In this document: positions 22,385-33,399 of the stretch, one piece after another | Numbering within the stretch: the stretch's first letter is position 1 | How the letters are laid out: each line of letters begins with the position of its first letter | DNA from: Symbiodinium natans | Taxonomy: Eukaryota > Sar > Dinophyceae > Suessiales > Symbiodiniaceae | Length of the DNA stretch: 63,916 nt | Direction of reading: 5' to 3' | Assembly (NCBI GenBank): GCA_905221605.1 | Contig: CAJNDS010000650.1 | Span: forward strand, 35,001 to 98,916 | The notes under the pieces: model-generated | The model's input: the letters and a program-made list of their open reading frames with translations, nothing else | Databases searched by the model: none | Told to the model about the DNA's origin: nothing | Program-made: the position numbers and the translations under genes

Positions 22385-22409
22385 GCCTCTGAGACCACAA
22401 GAGGCCAGC

Positions 22410-25400
22410 TACGAGTTCTTTGGCGGCGGTGCCGACGAGTTTCACGCGGCCTACGAGGAGCTGGAGCAGCTGGGACAAGGCTGGGTGCTGAGCCGTGGAG
22501 AGTTTAGGGTTCAGGGTTTTAGGGTTTTAGGGTTTGGGTTCAGGGTTTTAGGGTTTTAGGGTTTTAGGGTGTTAGGGTTTTAGGGTTTTAGGGTGTTAGG
22601 GTTTTAGGGTTTTAGGGTTTTAGGGTGTTAGGGTTTTAGGGTTTTAGGGTTTTAGGGCGTTAGGGTTTTAGGGTTTTAGGGTTTTAGGGTTGTAGGGTTT
22701 TAGGGCTTTAGGGTTTATGGAGTTTAATATAGGTTGGGATGTTCCCCCCTATTCTAGCAGTCCTTAATAGGGATTCTAACGGGGTGTACTACCGTCGTCC
22801 CTATCAAGAACTGTTAGTACAGGGGTCTTACCCTTATGGTCCCTTGATCGTTATACTCTAGTGACCCCCAGTTACCGATAGTATTCCCTTATGGTCCCTT
22901 TGCAGTTATGCTACAATTACAATGACCCCCTAGTCTAATTATTCAGGGCCCCCATGCCTATATCAGTTCACGGGGTTTCTGGTACCCAGAGCAGGTCCTT
23001 ATTCCCCGTTTGTTGGGGTTTAGGCTCCCTTAGAAGCCCTTCAAGCCAAATTGGGCACCCTTTTGCTTCCTGGGCTACCCTTGGGTCTAGGTTTAGGGTT
23101 CCGGGAGGTTCCCTTTCAGCTTTTTGCCCACCCCCGAAAGCATAAGGGGGCCTCACATTGGGGTTGGGATGTTGCCCCCTCCTCTCTGTCCCTATCGGGA
23201 TTCTCGTACCCCCGATTAGAATCCCTATTAAGGAGTGTTAGACGTTCCTAAATCCGAAGCCCCAACAAGACTCCCCCCAAACCCTTTAAAACCACCCCAA
23301 GCCCGTAAACGCCCCAAGCGCTACAGCCCTAAACCCCAAACCCCAAACCCTAAGCCCTAAACCGTAAACCCTAAGCCTTAAACCATAAACCGATCTTGGA
23401 GGTGAGTTCGGCGTCGTGCGGCGTGCGTATCACCGAAAAACCGGGGTACAAGCTGCCGCTTCTGGGCCTGATAAATCGCCAAGCCCCAAACCCAAGCCTT
23501 TAGGCTTAGGGTTTAGGATTTAGGGTTTAGGGTTCAGGGTTCAGGGTTTAGGGTTTAGGGAAGGGGGGTCAGATCATAGGACGCCAGAAGCCTCCCTGGC
23601 CAAAGCACTACCTTGCAAGAGTCGAACACAGACAGCACTGGGGATTTTTGGGGTACCTTACACCCCGAACCCCCTAAATCCAGAAACCCTAAACCCTAAA
23701 CCCTAAACCCTAAACCCTAAACCCTAAACCCTAAACCCTAAACCCTAAACCCTAAACCCTAAACCCTAAACCCTAAACCCTAAACCCTAAACCCTGAACC
23801 CTGAGCCCTAAACCCTAAACCCAAGCCCAAAACCCCAGACCTTTTTAGGGGGGAGGTCTGGGGACCCAACTGAATGAGGTCAAGCACTTGCCGAAGTCAC
23901 CGAAGAGTCGGGCAGAGCTCGCGGCTTTGTCGCAGATGCGGCATGACACCCGGCTCGGAAGTTGTAAGGCTTAGGGTTTAGGGTTTAGGGTTTAGGGTTT
24001 AGGGTTTAGGGTTTAGGGTTTAGGGTTTAGGGTTAAGATGGAAGTTGGCCTAAGCCATTGAACCCCTAGACCCCTAACCGCCTAAACCCCATGACTACGA
24101 AGCGTTCCCCGCCCCCCCAAGAGTCCAAAGAAGGCCAGACTTCTGCTCCCGGGAAAGCAGACTTCACCTCCAAGGAAGGCCCTAAACCCTAAACCCTAAA
24201 CCCGAAACCCTAAACCCTAAACCCTAAAGAGACAGCTTACTTCTAGAACCCGCAAGCCCTGAGCCCCGAAGGCGTTGGAGTTCATCCTGCTGGTCCTTCG
24301 AAAAGTTTAAGGGTTGAGGCTCTTAGGGTTTAGGGTTTAGGGTTTAGGGTTTAGGCTCTTGGGGTTTAGGAATTAGGGTTTAGGGTTTTGGGGAAGGTCC
24401 GAACCATGGAAGCTCAGCCAAGGAGAACATTGCAAGGCTGTATGCGTACTTCGAAGCTGACCAGGACGCAGCATCGGGGTTCATCCTCCAAATTCTATAG
24501 GCCCGAAACCCTAGACTCCTAGACCGTCGTTTTTAGGGTTTGGGGTTGTGCAGTTCTACTACTAGTTGCTCAAGACCCCCTCCCCAAAAAAAAGCAACTT
24601 ATAAGGGTAGTACGTGGGTTCTTCTTATGCATCTTTGGGGGGCCTCTTAAGCAAATAGTAGTTATGTGGCATCCACGGCCCGTGTTATTCCTTATCCGAC
24701 CTCTGGGAGTTACCATCTGGACGCTTGCTGTGACCTTCGCTGTTCGTCGGGCGTGAGAGTGCACAAAACCCTAGAACCCTGAACCCTGCACCCTAAACCC
24801 TAAACCCTAAGCCCTAAACCCTAAACCCTAAACCCTAAACCCTAAACCCTAAACCCTAAGCCCTAAATCCGAAAACCCCAAATGTAAACCTTCAGACCGC
24901 ATCTTGGGAGTCGGCGGTTCGGACAGGTTCAACTTCTGCCAGCGCAATCTTCTGGGCTTAGGGTTTAGGGCTTAATTAGGGTTTAGGGTTTAGGGTTTAG
25001 GGTTTAGGGTTTAGGGTTTAGGGTTTAGGGTTTAGGGTTTAGGGTTTAGGGCAACTTCCTCAAAGACTGGTCCGGCTCCTGCCGATACTGCACGTTCTTC
25101 CACTCTGTGGAGGCACTACAGGAGCCAAAGTCGTTGCCACTATTCTTTGATTGAAGGGGCTAAAGGAAGGACCCTAAAAAGGGGACCTTAAGGGGTTATT
25201 TGGGGATTCTGGGGATTATTTAGGGGCTACTTCGGCTTTTGGGGGCTATATAAGGTATATATATAGGGGTCATATAGGGGAATAAGATGAAGGGTCCCCT
25301 CGATACCCCTTACTTGATACACCAAGCCACCTTGAGGTACTCAGGTCTTTCGTTTGTTGTTGCTTTGTCCTTGCTTCTTTTGTGTGTGAGTGTGTCTGCC

Positions 25401-27983
25401 TTTGCACGACGCTTTGCTTCATCATGCACATGTATTTGTTGCTTGTCTGCTTTTGTTGCTTGTCTGCGTGAGTTCCAATGTACTTTCAGTTCCTCCCACA
25501 ACAGCTGGAGGTGCGCAAGGCTTCGTCCTTGGCCTCCTGAGGAAGTACCTCTTTTTTGAACAAACGTTTTGCTCATAGGCCTTGTGGGCCGTGGGCCTCA
25601 GCGGGCCATGGTGCTGTTGACCTCTGTTGGAGAATTCGGGTACTCTCTTGACTTTGTGTTTCCGGCTTTCTGTTGTCGTCTCTTCCTTATCCCCCGAAAC
25701 CCTAAACCCTAAACCCTAAACCCTAAACCCTAAACCCTAAACCTTTAGGGCCCACAATTTTGACCCCCATCCCCCTGCCCCCGCGTCGCAGGAGCTCCTC
25801 CTTGTCATCGAGCTTTGTGATGTTGGGCTTCTGTCCGAGCTGCTGGTCAAGCGACAGCAGGTGGGCATCTAGGAGATTCAGGATTGAGGTGTGATTCTTT
25901 GGGTAGGGGCCTATGTATGTCATCAGAACGTCTATGTTGGGTCGTGTAAATTCGAGCTATGTAGGGGTCATAAGGGGAGAACCTACTTATTCAGGCGCCT
26001 ATGTTGTGGCTGGTGTTTAGGCGGGCTCCCAGCTTAGTTACGGCAAGTTTGTGTCTTTTCCTTGGGCTGAGGGTGTAGGGAGGGCCAGTAGGTTTTCGTG
26101 TTTAGGGGTTTGGCATGCTATGGCATGCTTCACCTCCCCCCCACCCCTCCCCCCCTAAGTCACCTTGCATGGGGGCCCCCACAAGCCCTCCACCAGCCCG
26201 CGATGAAACTAGACATTCGACCCAATGCCTCAACTTACACGCCCCCAAGCCTGATCCTTAATGCCCCCTAATCTTATCGGCTCCTCTATCCTCCCTTATC
26301 CTCCCTTATTACAGGGGGGTTATGAGGAAGCGATTCTAGGCTAGTGGGTGGCCCACAGGGTCGCGCGCTTGGCAGCAGCGACGACTGCGTGTTGCTCATG
26401 CAGCAGCTTGGTCTGCACGAAGCACCAGCCGCAACCAAAACTGTTCTCCTTAGGAATTATGTCTTGGATTTCTGTGTCTCAAGCATGCGCGAACAACGCC
26501 TGGTTGTAGATAGTCTCGTGCCTGCAGGAATAGTCGGGAGCATGATTTCCCAGCACCCCCGACCCCCGCTCCGCACCCTGAGGCAGCTGCTCGCCGCACT
26601 CAGCCACTGCCACGACAGCGGTCGCATCCACAACGACCTGAAGTTCGACAACATCATGCCGCCCAGTTCCGGTTTAGGGTTGGCCTGAAGCCTGAAGCCT
26701 AAACCCTGAACCCTAAACCCTCGGCATATTGCTTTTTTCCCTGGTGGGCCCTAGACCCTGACGCACTTCGTCGGCATTTTGTTTTGTTTTGTTTTTTTTT
26801 TCCTTGGTGGGCCCTCAACCCTAACCCTGACGCACTTCGTCGGCATATTGTTTTATCCGGTCGGCCCGAAACCCTGACGCTCTTCGTCGGCACATTTTTT
26901 CTTGGGTACCATACTCTGAAAAATGAGCGCGTCACTTCTGCCACAAAAACTATGTTTAACACTCAGCTGGAATCGGCCACTTTTGGCCGAATCTTGGGGT
27001 CCCCCCCCCCCCAACAGGGGCTCCCGTTTACGGTCTTAGGGGCATATGGTATAGGGTTTTGAGCCCTACGGTTTGGGATATAGGGTTTGGATTTCTAGGG
27101 TTTGGGTCATAGAGTTTAGGGCCGCAGGGTTTGGGGCATAGGGTTTAGGGCCCTAGGGTTTGGGGCATGGAGTTTAATCCTGGGGTGCCCCCCACAGGGG
27201 GGGTCCTAAACCGCAGGGTTTAGGGCCCCAGGGGCATAGGGTTTAGGGGCTTGGGTTTATGGTCTATTGTGGGCCTTAGATCGCGGGTTTTGGTCCACTG
27301 TTTTTGAGCCTGGGAATGTATTGAGTGAACTTTATATTTTTCAATGTTATGGGATTCTTGGGTGGGTGGGTGTTTTTCCAATGCTTTGACAAGCTGCTTG
27401 ACTAGTGAACGCTTGGACTTGAGATGCTGAACCCCAAACCCTAAACCCTAAACCCTAAGCCCTAAGCCCTAAACCCTAAACCCTAAACCCTAAACCCTAA
27501 AACCCTAAACCCTAAACCCTAAACCCTAAACCCTAAACCTTAAACCCTAAACCCTAAACCCTAAACCCTAAACCCTCAACCCTAAACCCCAAACCCTAGA
27601 CCCTAAACCCTAAACCCGAAACCCTACATCCTAAAAGGGGGCCCCCAAGTTGGAGAGCCACGCGCTTTGGTCCTGGTCAAGCGAGGCTGGCGTCCGGCGC
27701 GAAGCAGCCTAAGCTGAAGCTGCCCTGACCCAGAATTTGGGTTTGGGGTTTGGGGTTTGGGGTTGAGGGTTTGGGGTTTAGGGTTTGCGGTTTGGGGTTT
27801 GCGGTTTGGGGTTTGGGGTTTGGGGTGTGGGGTTTGCGGTTTGCAGGGGGTTGGCTTGTGGAGGGTTCTTGGGGGCTTGCGGGGGTTTGCGTTGAATTAT
27901 AACTATAAAAAAATCTAAATACGCGTACATAGACACTGCACCATATATATATATATATACATATGATATGCATTCTATTGTTC

Positions 27984-28014
<31 letters not shown>

Positions 28015-29365
28015 GTGGGGGGGTGGGGGGTTTGCCTTTTAAATAAATTGAGGGCTTCGGGGTTCGGGGACTGTTTTGTTGTTTCTTGGCTTGGGGCTCC
28101 AGGGGCTTACTACTTGACTTTTCAGCAGAGGGTTGGAGCAGAAGTCGTGTTGAACGCGGATACACCTTTTATGTCATGTCTGCCAGGCAACCAGGAGCCC
28201 AGAAAATTCCTGAATTCAGAATTGCTTGCCAGAGGAGGGAATCCGACCTTCGCCATCTATCGCCCTCTAAAGCCCTCCCGAAACGCAGCTGGCTCGTAGC
28301 GGTTCGTAAATCATCCCAGGAGCCCTACTTGAAGGTTTATGACCCCAGTTACGGCCAAGCTTCCGAATCCTTTGTAGCCCTAAAACCCCAAAACCCTAAA
28401 CCCCAAACCCAAAGCCCTAAAACCCTGAACCCTACACCCTAAGGCCCTAAACCCAGAGGCTGATCGACTTCGGAAACTCGCTTTCGCTGCATGAGGCGGG
28501 CAAGACGCCCTCGGAGGCTTGTCCGGCTTCAGGAACCCTCTTAGGGTCAGGGTTTAGGGTTTAGGGTTGAGGGTTGAGGGTTTAGGGTTGAGGGTTTAGG
28601 GTTTAGGGTTGAGTATCGAGGGTTTAGGGTTTAAAGTTTAGGGTTTAAAATGCCTGAAGCGCTCAGATCCGAAGCCTGAAGCCCTGAAGTTCTCAGAGCC
28701 GGAGGCTCCAAGCCCCGAAGCCGAGAGGGGCAGCTGAACCTCCCAATGCCTCCCAGCAAGGACACTGAGCCTGATGGGCCTCTGAACCATGAGCCTTCAG
28801 GTTTGCAGGGTTCAGGGTTCAGGGTTTAGGGTTTAGGGTTGAGGGTTTAGGGTTTAGGGTTTAGGGTTTCGGCATTTTGCGGTGCCGTTGGGGGTGGTTC
28901 CGGTGGGGCTGGGGAGAGATTGGCATTCCAGGGTGTAGGGCTTGGAGTTTCATCATCTAAAACATTGAAGGTGCACGTTGGGGCAAAACTAGGCGAACTG
29001 CCTCCGTGGCCCGAAGTCCAGGAGTCGTAACTTTAGCCATCCTAGAATCTCCTGTAGCTCATCAAACCCCAAACCCCAAACCCCAAACCCTAAACCCTAA
29101 ACCCTAAACCCTAAACCCTAAACCCTAAACCCTAAACCCTAAACCCTAAACCCTAAACCCTAAACCCTAAACCCTAAACCATCAGCCCAGCCTTGCAAAG
29201 TCGTTCAAGCGCCCTGCGAACGTCAGAAAGCCCCTCTCGTATACCCGGACCCCGAAGTAAGGATGACATGTGGTTCGCCGGCCTGACCTTCTTCCAACTT
29301 GTTACAGGCCAGGCCGGGAAAAGAAGACTGCGCTTTGAAGCCCGTACCAGCAAACCCCGCCCCCC

Positions 29366-29407
<42 letters not shown>

Positions 29408-31420
29408 ACCCCAACCCCCGCCCCCCCCATCCCGCTTCTGCTCCATGCATGCCTCTCGCCTCCTCCTCGCCACACACCCTCAACTGCCCTCTGTGAGGAT
29501 TGCCCTAAACCCGAAACACTAAAACCCTAAAACCCTAACACCCTAAAACCCTAAAACCCTAAAACCCTAACACCCTAAAACCCTAAAAACCTAAAACCCT
29601 AAAACCCTAAACCCTAAAACCCTAAAGCCCTAAAACCCTAAAACCCTAGAACCCTAAAACCCTAAAGCCCTAAAGCCCTAGAACCCTAGAACCCTAAAAC
29701 CCTAAGCCTCTAAGCCTTGAGCCCTAAAACCTTAGAACCCTAAACCCTAAACCCTAAACCCTAAACCCAAAAAGGGGCCCCTTCGCCCTACAACCCCAAA
29801 CCCCGGACCCAGCCCTAAGCCCTAAACTCTAAACCCTCAACCCCCTAAGCCCTAAACCCTAAGGCCTAAAACCCTAAAACCCTAAAACCCTAAAACCCTA
29901 AAACCCTACAACCCTAAACCCTAAACCCTAAACCCTAAACCCTAAACCCTAAACCCCCCTAAGCCCAAGAATCCAGGCCTTCCCTTCTTCCTGATGGACA
30001 GCGATGAGCTGGAGTCCTTGGATGAGCAGCTCGGCTCGGCTTTTCTCTCCCTGAAGTGTGGGAGTTTAGGGGTTTAGGGCTTTTGGGGTTTAGGGGCTTT
30101 AGGGGATTTAGGGGTTTAGGGTTTAGGGGTTTAGGGGTTGAGGGGTTTAGGGGTTTAAGGTTTGGGGTTTAGGGGTTTGGGGTTTAGGGTTTAGGGTTCT
30201 TGGGGCTTGGCCCTGGAACCAAACCATTTGCCCTGTACTCGCAATCAAGGAACATACCTTAGACTACAGGAGGACTCCTCACGAAGACTTAAGGTCTACT
30301 CCTTGCTTAACGTCGAGCTCTCTGCACAGTTTTCCAGGAAGGGCTCTCTGTTGCAATTGAAGATGCATTGGACTGTCTTGGTCAGGTGATCTATTCTTTG
30401 GGGCCTTAGTGGGGTTGTTGGGTAGGTTTAAGAGGATCTTCTTCAAACATGTCGCCCGGAGGGCTCAAGAAGGGCCAACCGAAGAGTCGGAGTTCTTGCA
30501 GCCAAGGCAGGGCGTCTACGTGGATCCGCAGAAGATGCAGTGCGATTCTATGCCCCGAGGTCAAACTTTTCTGTAAGGGCTTGAGGGCTTCGGGTTCCGG
30601 GTTTCTGGTTTTGAGGGTTGCAAACTCCCCTGTTGCCCCAAGGTACTTGCAGCTGCGCCTGTCGATTGCGAAGCGCTTCGCAAGCAGCCGCCTGCTGCAC
30701 TGGGACATTACTGGTAGGCCTGGTAGGCTGAGATCCCCCACCCGAAAAACACCCAACACAGACGGAGGCTCAAATAACCTAGCTAGGATGGCCGCTGACC
30801 CGTACTCCCCTCTTTACAAGCATAGGCAGATCTTAAACAAATTGAAGACCCTAGACCGCTCGACCTAAGCTCTACAAGCCTAAGCCCAAAAGCCCATGGC
30901 TCCACGAACCCTAAGACCGATGCTTCAACGAACTGCTACCTTGGGCCTCGGTGGACAGGGGGCCCTGATTAAAGCCTCTGAGTTCTTAAGTTGCAGCCTT
31001 CTCCAAGTCGGCAGCGACGCCTTCGATGTCTCCCCTGCCCTCAACCCCCAGCCCCAAAACCCAAAACCCGACCCGAAACCTCCTAGGCATTGCCCTGGAT
31101 CTCCTTGCCAAGATGTTGCAGTTGGACCGCACCGCGCGCAGCTTGGGCTTGACGAAGTCTCAGGCGAACCCGCGGCCCAAAGGCAGGACCCAGAGTGCAG
31201 GAGCCGAGATATCTGCCACCATCATCCCCCCCAAGAGAGTAAAAGCTAGGAGAGGACCCCTAAACCCTAAACCCTAAACCCTAAACCCTAAACCCTAAAC
31301 CCTAAACCCTAAACCCTAAACCCTAAACCCTAAACCCTAAACCCTAAACCGCTCTCCTCTACTTCAGTGGACTCCCAGGCATAGCGGCAGCAGAGGCACT
31401 TGACCACCCGCTCCTCGGTG
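22410..31420 (+). CDS. Serine/threonine protein kinase, intron-rich
   Basis: Exons join in one frame with matching phases: 22410-22479 and 23402-23451 give the ATP loop LGQGEFGVVRRAY; 23879-23944 holds the beta-3 Lys (VKHLPK) and helix C Glu (RAELAALSQMRH); 24423-24464 ENIARLYAYFEADQ; 25792-25860 hinge ELLLVIELCDVGLLSELL; 26554-26671 catalytic loop RIHNDLKFDNIM; 28457-28516 RLIDFGNS (DFG); 28971-29021 GELPPWPEV (APE region); 29262-29307 and 29977-30055 DDMWFAGLTFFQLVTG into LPFF; 30435-30530; 30643-30713; 31087-31140 LLAKMLQLDRTARS; 31379-31420 AAAEALDHPLL. Catalytic Lys, Glu, Asp and Asn are all present; HRD is HND, so it is a non-RD kinase. Donors are GC at 22480, 23452, 29308, 31141, GA at 23945, 24465, 28517, 29022, 30531, and GT elsewhere. 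A further exon between 26671 and 28457 is needed by phase. CAMK/CDPK-like C lobe; target unknown. Confidence 0.85.
22505..22715 (+). repeat. TTTTAGGG octamer array
   Basis: About 25 octamers with TGTTAGGG variants, immediately inside the donor end of kinase intron 22480-23401. Confidence 0.9.
22734..22826. mobile_element. Foldback element family A, copy 4 (broken right end)
   Basis: Left arm intact (TTGGGATGTTCCCCCCTATT); the right arm stops after AAGAACTGTTAGTACAGGGG and runs into a second repeat (22827-22960, ATTCCCTTATGGTCCCTTTG). Inside the kinase intron 22480-23401. Confidence 0.75.
23164..23250. mobile_element. Foldback element family A, copy 5
   Basis: Left arm TTGGGATGTTGCCCCCTCCT, inner arms CCTATCGGGATTC and GAATCCCTATTAAGGAGTGT. 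Right end degraded. Second family A element in the same kinase intron. Confidence 0.65.
23685..23800 (-). repeat. CCCTAAA array
   Basis: About 16 units upstream of the kinase VKHLPK exon. Confidence 0.95.
23968..24033 (+). repeat. TTTAGGG array
   Basis: Nine units, 24 bp inside the intron after the kinase exon ending at 23944. Confidence 0.95.
24556..24661. mobile_element. Foldback element family B, copy 3
   Basis: Left CTACTACTAGTTGCTCAAGA, right CTCTTAAGCAAATAGTAG. In kinase intron 24465-25791. Confidence 0.75.
24885..25135 (+). CDS. Exon-like segments inside a kinase intron
   Basis: Within the 1.3-kb interval 24465-25791, which the kinase frame treats as an intron, two segments look coding: about 24895-24955 (DRILGVGGSDRFNFCQRN) and about 25053-25125 (FLKDWSGSCRYCTFFHSVEA). 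They do not fit between kinase subdomains IV and V. They may be an alternative insert, exons of a nested gene, or a fragment carried by inserted DNA. Confidence 0.35.
24958..25052 (+). repeat. TTTAGGG array
   Basis: About 13 units between the two exon-like segments nested in the kinase intron. Confidence 0.95.
26705..26900 (+). repeat. Tandem repeat, about 60-70 bp unit
   Basis: Three to four imperfect copies of a unit with GACGCACTTCGTCGGCAT (hairpin-like), a T-rich run and GGTGGGCCCT followed by a telomere-type word. In the kinase intron that follows the catalytic-loop exon. Confidence 0.75.
27430..27630 (-). repeat. CCCTAAA array
   Basis: About 27 units with scattered variants. Confidence 0.95.
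28090..28380 (+). CDS. Possible extra kinase exon before DFG
   Basis: A frame open across this interval reads IPEFRIACQRRESDLRHL, then SWLVAVRKSSQEPYLKVYD. It lies between the catalytic-loop exon (ends 26671, phase 1) and the DFG exon (begins 28457, phase 0), where one or more exons are required. An insert or linking exon here is plausible, but its borders are not resolved. Confidence 0.3.
29065..29180 (-). repeat. CCCTAAA array
   Basis: About 16 units within the intron between the APE and DxW exons of the kinase. Confidence 0.95.
29520..29950 (-). repeat. CCCTAAAA octamer array passing into CCCTAAA
   Basis: Octamers dominate at 29520-29700 and 29865-29905; heptamers take over at 29910-29955. 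In the kinase intron 29308-29976. Confidence 0.9.
31258..31350 (-). repeat. CCCTAAA array
   Basis: About 13 perfect units in the last clear kinase intron. Confidence 0.95.
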
Positions 31421-31955
31421 CGGCCTCGGGGTTTCAGACTTCAGGGTTTAGGGGGTTTAGGGTTTAGGGTTTAGGGCTTAGGGTTCAGGGTTTAGGGTTT
31501 AGGGTTTAGGGTTCAGGGTTTAGGGTTTAGGGTTTAGGGGTTGAGCCCAAAACCGTGAAGTTTGAGGTTTATCCGGAGGTTTATAGGGGTTTATCAGCAT
31601 TGTAGGGGCATTCTAGGGTATCATAGGGGTTTTTAGGGTTTAGGGTTTTAAGGGTCACTCGCAGGTTTAGGGTTTGGGGCATTCATTTAAAAGGCGCAAG
31701 TGCGTGGGCGTTTTGGCCCTTTCTCTACAGGACAAAAAACACCCGAAGTGGCCCCTGACCGTAAAGAACCAGAATCCCGCACCCCAGTCGGCCCCCCAAG
31801 GTATTCTACCTTGGACCCCTAAGTAAGGTTGCGGCCTCAACGTTTTTGGGTGAGATGTTTTGGGATCCTTTCAAGGAACCCCCCCCCTAAAGCCAACCCT
31901 CAGACCTTGCAGTCTCGAGCTCTCAAGCCCCACTCGCCCAGGTTCTTCCTCACAG

Positions 31956-32600
31956 TCCGCCGTGCCGAGGCAGACCCGGAGGCCGGCTCTGACGCGGGCA
32001 TGGCGGGTAGGGCGTCTAGGGTCTCCGAGTTTCGGGTTAAGAGTTTCGGGTTAAGGGGTCAGGGTTAAGGGTTTAGGGTCTCCGAGTTTAGGTTTCAGGG
32101 TTTAGGGTTTTCCTGTTAGGGTTCAGGGTTCAAGGTTATGTGATTTGGTTTGCCGGGTTGCGGGCATAGGACTGCGTGGAGTTGAGCCGAATGGAATAGG
32201 AAGCTAAACGTGGTCAAGCTGGTGCTATGCGCGAGACTCCATTGCTTTGTTTCAAGCCTTCATGACTCACCCTAAACATCCTTACTGGCTCAAAACCCAA
32301 CTTTTCAACTTTTGGGCTTCTTACAAGGTAGCTTATTCTGAAAGTTTTAACTATTATTTCCTTGGGTTTTGGGCCAGTAAGCATCAAGCTCTAATATGTA
32401 ATATGCTCTCATTTCTCCGTCCCCTGAACCCATCAGGGAGGTTCGTGGGTTGTTTTTGTTTACTTGTACGTCCGGCAGCTAAGGCAGAGGCGTAGCCCCT
32501 GCTTGTGACTACGCGCGAACCTCAAAGTAAGCAACTCTGCCAGAAGGAAGTGAAGGCCGACAAGGAGGGCCGCAAGGGAAGCCTCCAGAGCGTCGCCGGG
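31956..32600 (+). CDS. Possible C-terminal exons of the kinase gene
   Basis: 31956-32006 follows TTCTTCCTCACAG and contains RRAEADPEAGSDAGMAG, ending at GTAGGG. 32544-32600 follows a CCAG and contains KEVKADKEGRKGSLQSVAG. Both are charged, low-complexity tails consistent with a kinase C-terminal extension. Assignment rests only on strand and order. Confidence 0.4.
32281..32381. mobile_element. Foldback element family H
   Basis: Arms CTTACTGGCTCAAAACCCAA and TTGGGTTTTGGGCCAGTAAG, then inner CTTTTCAACTTTTGGGCTTC. Single copy, AT-rich for this region. Confidence 0.8.
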
Positions 32601-32874
32601 GGGCCCAGTTTAGGGTTTAGGGGTTGAAGTAGGCTTCCTGTGTAAGAGACCGTATTTTCTCAAAGGCGGTCCGGGCACACAGGGTATAACTACAGGGGCA
32701 CCGCAATGCAGAACAAGCCACACCCCACTTATGGTTTTCGGCCTGAGAGCGCTGTTGGGCTGAGGGAAATTTAAGGGACGAGGCCCATCTGTACCCTGTA
32801 AACCCTAGGCTCTCAAGCACGAAGCTGTTAAGCTAGGTATGGCTTCAACAACCCGAGGCCCTGCACCCCCAAAA

Positions 32875-32916
<42 letters not shown>

Positions 32917-33399
32917 ACCCCTGCCGCCCCCCATCCCCCTTCCCCCCGTCCCGCCCCGTCCCCCCATCAACCCCCATCCCCCCCCTCTCAACCCTAAACT
33001 CTCACACAAACCAAAACCAAAGGTTCAGCGTAGACGGAGATATGCCGAGGCGTCCACGGCGGCAACAGTGACGATGTGAGCGCGCAGGTGTGCTTTTGCA
33101 GGGTAAGTTTTATTTTTTTGTTTTTCCGGCTCGGGGGTTGCAGGGTTTGGGCTTTGCGTTTAGGGCCAGAGGGTTAGAGTTAGGCGCTACAAGGGCTACA
33201 CTAGAGGTTCCGGTTGTGGGCTTCGCGAGAAGAGACAAATTTGAAGGCATGCAGATCTTGCAAGCAAGACATTAGCCGGACATTGGGACAAATGAATGCA
33301 TACCCACAATTCATGATCGTACACCATGTGCGATCAGGGATCCCAGTGAGAGTGTATCTGAAATGAACTTGTCATGGTTTGTTTTGGCCATACCGGTCA

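Noticed and set aside
29193-29522. Poly-proline protein
   Set aside because: The Pro run is a poly-C tract after the kinase exon 29262-29307; only the first part is coding.
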